Assembly: GCA_028286705.1 (NCBI GenBank)
Contig: JAQBRC010000004.1
Location: 1 to 9,489 of the forward strand
From: Candidatus Nomurabacteria bacterium
GTDB lineage: Bacteria; Patescibacteriota; Minisyncoccia; Phycocordibacterales; UBA9973
Direction: 5' to 3'
DNA length: 9,489 bases
Shown here in pieces: positions 7,053 to 9,489 of this stretch. The position numbers and the translations under genes were made by a program. Under the pieces are notes generated by a model that did not search any database, was not told the origin of the DNA, and worked only from the letters and a program-made list of their open reading frames with translations. Every line of letters starts with the position of its first letter. Position 1 is the stretch's first letter.

Positions 7053-8477
7053 TTATTGCTTTGGCTTCTTTAGAACGATATGCAGCTCATCAACCTGCTT
7101 GTCGCTAATGGTTGAAGGAGCTGACATCATAGGATCCTTGCCTTCTCCAGTCTTAGGAAAGGCCATCACCTCACGAATGTTTGCCTCGTTAAGCAAGATC
7201 ATCATAAGACGATCAAATCCCCATGCAATACCGCCGTGTGGAGGTGTACCAAGCTTAAATGCCTGCAGCATGTGTCCGAAATCTGATTCGATAGTTTCAA
7301 TGCTGTGCCCGAGCAATTCGAATACCTTTGAAAGTGCTTCGAATGAGTGATTACGAATAGATCCGCCACCAATCTCGTATCCGTTAAGACAGATGTCGTA
7401 TTGAGTTGTAAGAATATCACCAACATTCTCCTTGTTCATCAAGTTAGACATATGCTCCTCGATAGGACGAGAGAATGGATTGTGTGTGTATGTCCATTCA
7501 CCCTGTGCGTCAGGGTTGTCACTCTTGCTAGTACTTTCAAAGAAAGGAAAGTCCACTACCCAACAGAAGGCCAAAAGGTTTGGATCTTCCTTGTCGTTAC
7601 GAATGTCAGGGCGGTCATTGCCGTATTTTTCCATAGCATCCTTGTATGAAATACGAGGAAACGGTACTTCCTGAATGCGCTTTTCTGGGAAGAGCTTGGT
7701 AACGACGTTAATAAGCAATTGCTCATTGATTGCCATTACATCGTCCCGATTAACAAAACTGAGTTCCATATCAAGCTGGGTAAACTCAGGCTGACGGTCT
7801 CCGCGACCATCTTCGTCACGCATACACTTGGCAAACTGGAAGTATCGTTCGATACCAGCAGTCATTAGAAGTTGCTTGTATTGCTGAGGAGACTGCGGGA
7901 GTGCATAGAAAGTACCAGGATACAGACGAGAAGGAACAACGTAGTCACGAGCTCCTTCAGGAGTTGATTTAGTAAGGATGGGAGTTTCAACTTCAATAAA
8001 CTTTTCATCATGCAAATAGTCACGAACATACTTCTGTACTTCGTCTCGCTTGCGCATGTTGCGCTGCATGCGAGCACTGCGAAGATCTAGATACCGGTGC
8101 TTCAAGCGAGTTTCCTCGCCAACGTCCTTCGTATCAACATTAACTTCAAACGGAAGAACCTCTGCCTTGTTCAAGATAGTTAGGCCAGTTACTTCAAGCT
8201 CAATGTCACCGTTCTGCTTGTCAGCCTGCACATTACGCTCAGGACGCTTGTTAACAATACCCTCAACGGCAACAACTGTTTCTGAACGAGCATCCTTAAC
8301 CGCATCAGCAAGCTCTGCAGCCCGGTTTGGCAATACTACGCCCTGAATGGTTCCTGTCATGTCACGGAAGTCAAAAAAGACCAATTTTCCTTGGTCTCGA
8401 CGAACGTCAATCCAGCCTTTTAATAGTACAGTTTCCCCCGCGTGCGTTCCCGCATTGCCAATGTATGTTCGTTCCAT
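7053..8477 (-). CDS. aspS: Aspartyl-tRNA synthetase, bacterial type lacking the GAD domain
   Basis: This class IIb synthetase attaches Asp to tRNA-Asp (and possibly tRNA-Asn). An N-terminal OB-fold anticodon-binding domain (about 1-105) includes LKGWIDVRRDQGKLVFFDFR. The catalytic core has motif 1 and the flipping-loop region (ETPILTKSTPEGARDYVVPS, 164-183), the QSPQ aspartate-binding segment (195-198), motif 2 (FAKCMRDEDGRGDRQPEFTQ, 215-234), YEIGGGSIR (367-375) and motif 3 (GTPPHGGIAWGFDRLMM, 410-426). At 474 aa it is more than 100 residues shorter than E. coli AspRS (590). The deficit falls between PDIRN (290-294) and WVVDFPFFE (306-314), exactly where bacterial enzymes carry the GAD insertion. 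The C-terminal part is otherwise bacterial (VMAFPKT, SAPSTIS). The gene stands alone, with a promoter in front and a terminator directly behind. The ATG at 8477 matches the usual N-terminus. Confidence 0.97.
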   Translation of the reverse strand: MERTYIGNAGTHAGETVLLKGWIDVRRDQGKLVFFDFRDMTGTIQGVVLPNRAAELADAVKDARSETVVAVEGIVNKRPERNVQADKQNGDIELEVTGLTILNKAEVLPFEVNVDTKDVGEETRLKHRYLDLRSARMQRNMRKRDEVQKYVRDYLHDEKFIEVETPILTKSTPEGARDYVVPSRLYPGTFYALPQSPQQYKQLLMTAGIERYFQFAKCMRDEDGRGDRQPEFTQLDMELSFVNRDDVMAINEQLLINVVTKLFPEKRIQEVPFPRISYKDAMEKYGNDRPDIRNDKEDPNLLAFCWVVDFPFFESTSKSDNPDAQGEWTYTHNPFSRPIEEHMSNLMNKENVGDILTTQYDICLNGYEIGGGSIRNHSFEALSKVFELLGHSIETIESDFGHMLQAFKLGTPPHGGIAWGFDRLMMILLNEANIREVMAFPKTGEGKDPMMSAPSTISDKQVDELHIVLKKPKQ

Positions 8478-8486
8478 AGTGCATCC

Positions 8487-8492
8487 ATTCTA
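8487..8492 (-). promoter_or_regulatory. -10 element of the aspS promoter (near-leaderless)
   Basis: TAGAAT (5/6 match to TATAAT) reads on the minus strand from 8492 to 8487, nine bases before the aspS ATG at 8477. Predicted transcription starts about three bases before the ATG. The -35 position (about 8510-8515) falls in the T-run of the preceding terminator (TTTTTT) and is only a weak match. Confidence 0.5.
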
Positions 8493-8511
8493 CCCGAAAA
8501 AGGCTAATAAA

Positions 8512-8537
8512 AAAAGCCCCGTTTGATTGGGGCTTTT
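8512..8537 (-). terminator. Intrinsic terminator of the 153-aa gene
   Basis: A 9-bp stem pairs 8512-8520 (AAAAGCCCC) with 8529-8537 (GGGGCTTTT) around an 8-base loop. On the minus strand the 3' arm GGGGC is followed by seven T then ATTAG, a textbook intrinsic terminator. It starts two bases after the stop codon of the 153-aa gene and its T-run doubles as the upstream region of the aspS promoter. Confidence 0.88.
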
Positions 8538-8539
8538 AT

Positions 8540-9001
8540 TTAATTGACGACACTAGCCAATTGTCTATTTAACAGTATCTTGTACTCGGTTTGACCATAG
8601 GTCGGCATAAACGGCAAGTCACTCTTTGTAATCGCAATTCTTTTCTGAGCGTAGATAGAATTGTAAATACGATATTCAAATGGTGATTTCTCAGAAAAGC
8701 CGTCAGCATCAATCACATATACATATCCTACGAGGTCATGAGCCATTAATGTCGCAACAGTTTTTTCGCATGTTCTAACAGTAAGGCAGCAGGTTTTTTT
8801 GTTCAGAGTAGCGGTATATCCCATTTTACCAAGTTTACAAGCTTTGAATATTGCCATAATAATGGCAAGTTCGGGAAAAGGGGTGGCACAAATAGCTATT
8901 TCATCATCAGCAAAATGTGGGTGAATTTCTTCCAATAAATGCGGGCTTCCGTGCAGGAGGATGTTGCCATTGGTAACAAGGGTATGAAGTACAGTTCTCA
9001 T
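8540..9001 (-). CDS. Uncharacterised 153-aa protein, faint ADP-ribosyltransferase-like pattern
   Basis: I cannot assign a family with confidence. No signal peptide or membrane helix is evident. There are five cysteines (38, 55, 71, 72, 78) and several histidines, more than in neighbouring proteins. The N-terminal segment LLHGSPHLLEEIHPHF (15-30), followed about ten residues on by ICATPFPELAIIMAIF (37-52), resembles the start of small ADP-ribosyltransferase-fold proteins of the form lyHGSp...l.P...vfATp...Ai. The later GYVYVIDADGF (92-102) and SPFEYRIY (106-113) could supply the third conserved position, with Glu109. This is pattern memory, not a proven homology. The gene is monocistronic: it is divergent from the DUF1653 gene across about 69 bp and ends in a strong terminator. 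The ATG at 9001 is the first in frame and has no visible Shine-Dalgarno. It could equally be an unrelated lineage-specific protein. Confidence 0.72.
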   Translation of the reverse strand: MRTVLHTLVTNGNILLHGSPHLLEEIHPHFADDEIAICATPFPELAIIMAIFKACKLGKMGYTATLNKKTCCLTVRTCEKTVATLMAHDLVGYVYVIDADGFSEKSPFEYRIYNSIYAQKRIAITKSDLPFMPTYGQTEYKILLNRQLASVVN

Positions 9002-9024
9002 AATTAGGTTTTTTAGTTTTTCTT

Positions 9025-9052
9025 ATTAAAGCACATAATTTAAATAAATCAA
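9025..9052 (-). promoter_or_regulatory. Possible promoter of the 153-aa gene
   Basis: On the minus strand TTGATT (9052-9047) lies 16 bp before TTTAAT (9030-9025), matching consensus at 4/6 and 5/6. It would give a leader of about 16-18 bases. The region is very AT-rich, so chance matches are likely. A weaker TAAAAA at 9015-9010 would instead give a leaderless transcript. Confidence 0.35.
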
Positions 9053-9058
9053 ATGGTG

Positions 9059-9064
9059 TATACT
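9059..9064 (+). promoter_or_regulatory. -10 element of the DUF1653 gene (leaderless)
   Basis: TATACT (5/6 match) ends six bases before the ATG at 9071, so transcription should start at or next to that ATG. No good -35 is visible at 16-18 bp spacing. The element lies inside the six-codon upstream extension of the reading frame, which argues that the ATG at 9053 is not the true start. Confidence 0.45.
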
Positions 9065-9070
9065 TTCCAT

Positions 9071-9367
9071 ATGAGTATCCCTGAACCCGGTTTTTACTAC
9101 CACTATAAGCATGACGAACTTAAAGGATTCAACCACTATGCCTATGAACTTACCTCTATTGGTATGCATTCCGAAGATAGCACTCTAATGGTTGTATACT
9201 ACCCCCTCTACAAAACAGACATTGCGCCAGCAAATTGCTTTGTTCGTCCTATTGACCTATTTTTTGATGAAGTTGAATATGAAGGGAAGATACTTCCCCA
9301 TTTCACAAAAATTATTGATTCTGAAATAATTTTAAAACTAACAGAAATCAAGAATACGTTGTATTAA
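9071..9367 (+). CDS. DUF1653 domain protein
   Basis: This is a small single-domain protein of the DUF1653 family, 98 aa from the ATG at 9071. An in-frame ATG at 9053 would add MVYTFH, which lies over the -10 element and is not part of the family's usual beginning (PxPGxYYHYK). Visible family features are PEPGFYYHYKHD near the N-terminus, a central NHYAYELTSIGMHSED, the strand MVVYYPLYK, then CFVRPIDLFFDEVEYEGK and LPHFTKI, matching the usual VvY..LY, RPl.mF.e.V and PRF elements. The molecular function of the family is not established. The protein is soluble, with no membrane segment. It is the only plus-strand gene in the window, divergent from the 153-aa gene and convergent with the partial gene at the right edge, with which it shares a terminator. 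Confidence 0.88.
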   Translation: MSIPEPGFYYHYKHDELKGFNHYAYELTSIGMHSEDSTLMVVYYPLYKTDIAPANCFVRPIDLFFDEVEYEGKILPHFTKIIDSEIILKLTEIKNTLY

Positions 9368-9406
9368 TAACAAAAGGCCGACAGTATGTGTCGGCCTTTT
9401 GTTATT
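9366..9406. terminator. Bidirectional terminator between convergent genes
   Basis: A perfect 18-bp inverted repeat pairs 9366-9383 with 9389-9406 around the 5-base loop GTATG. The core is GGCCGACA/TGTCGGCC, flanked by A-tract and T-tract arms (CAAAA / TTTTG), so it ends in a U-run in either direction. The stop codons of both flanking genes (TAA at 9365-9367 on plus, TAA at 9404-9402 on minus) lie in the base of the stem. Confidence 0.92.
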
Positions 9407-9488
9407 TCTTAACAGCAATAAAATGAAAGACGTGCCAATGCTTCATAACACCTGCGGCAGTTTCTCGATTTTCCTCATCTTCTCGAAA
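9402..9488 (-). CDS. C-terminal fragment of an unidentified gene (cut by window edge)
   Basis: On the minus strand the frame entering at 9488 is open for 28 codons and stops at TAA (9404-9402). The encoded tail is first charged (REDEENRE) and ends KHWHVFHFIAVKK. The two other minus frames in this stretch are less protein-like (one hits TGA within a few codons). The final hydrophobic strand HVFHFIAVKK resembles the last beta strand of many alpha/beta enzymes, including SAM-dependent methyltransferases, but the fragment is too short to name. Its stop codon lies in the shared terminator stem, which supports a real gene end. Confidence 0.65.
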   Translation of the reverse strand, partial: FREDEENRETAAGVMKHWHVFHFIAVKK

Positions 9489-9489
9489 T

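Noticed and set aside
9053..9070. Upstream ATG for the DUF1653 gene
   Set aside because: The extra residues MVYTFH fall on the -10 element and before the usual family N-terminus.
9402..9488. Naming the right-edge fragment a SAM-dependent methyltransferase
   Set aside because: Only 28 residues are visible; the terminal strand is suggestive but has no diagnostic motif.
1..9489. Search for CRISPR repeats, transposase or inverted-repeat mobile elements, tRNA, rRNA and riboswitches
   Set aside because: Intergenic space is very limited and holds only terminators and promoters; I saw no regularly spaced repeats, transposase motifs or cloverleaf-like sequences.

Overview
The window looks like a compact chromosomal segment from a Candidate Phyla Radiation (Patescibacteria) bacterium, most probably a Saccharibacteria (TM7) relative. 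This placement is inferred from protein style and layout, since no marker RNA is present. The supporting signs are a minimal, rearranged cell-wall cluster, a MurG with HESDTVPG in place of the usual HEQN-type segment, a MraY with FYMGETG in place of FMGDxGS, an aspartyl-tRNA synthetase lacking the GAD domain, a DUF1653 protein, almost no intergenic DNA and no obvious Shine-Dalgarno sites. Base composition is moderate, roughly low-to-mid 40s % GC by eye. All stops are TAA or TAG and no complete gene is interrupted, so the standard bacterial code fits.

Nearly everything is on the minus strand, so transcription runs from high to low coordinates. From the right edge: (a) 9402-9488, the C-terminal end of an unidentified minus-strand gene; (b) 9071-9367, a plus-strand DUF1653 gene that meets it in a perfect 18-bp bidirectional terminator hairpin; (c) 8540-9001, a 153-aa protein of unknown function with a weak ADP-ribosyltransferase-like look, divergent from DUF1653 and ended by its own terminator; (d) 7053-8477, aspS, with a hairpin terminator directly after the stop; (e) 6996 down to the left edge, a long co-directional cluster: an 85-aa unknown protein, scpA, scpB, mraY, ftsW, then a 68-bp gap with a promoter, then murG and two half-transporters of a heterodimeric ABC exporter, the second cut by the window edge.

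The large cluster joins chromosome segregation (ScpA and ScpB, the kleisin and winged-helix subunits of the SMC complex) to the membrane steps of peptidoglycan synthesis. MraY makes lipid I, MurG makes lipid II, and FtsW is the septal SEDS glycosyltransferase. It resembles a stripped dcw cluster in which murD, murF, murC and the ftsQAZ genes are absent. Genes in the cluster overlap or lie within a few bases of each other, except at the ftsW-murG gap.

The most unusual general signal concerns expression. At four of the five visible transcription-unit heads (murG, the 85-aa gene, aspS, DUF1653) a good -10 hexamer lies only 6-9 bases upstream of the ATG, which predicts leaderless or nearly leaderless mRNAs. 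Internal genes also lack a recognisable Shine-Dalgarno sequence. I see no mobile element, CRISPR array, tRNA or rRNA, and no stretch over 300 bases without a gene.
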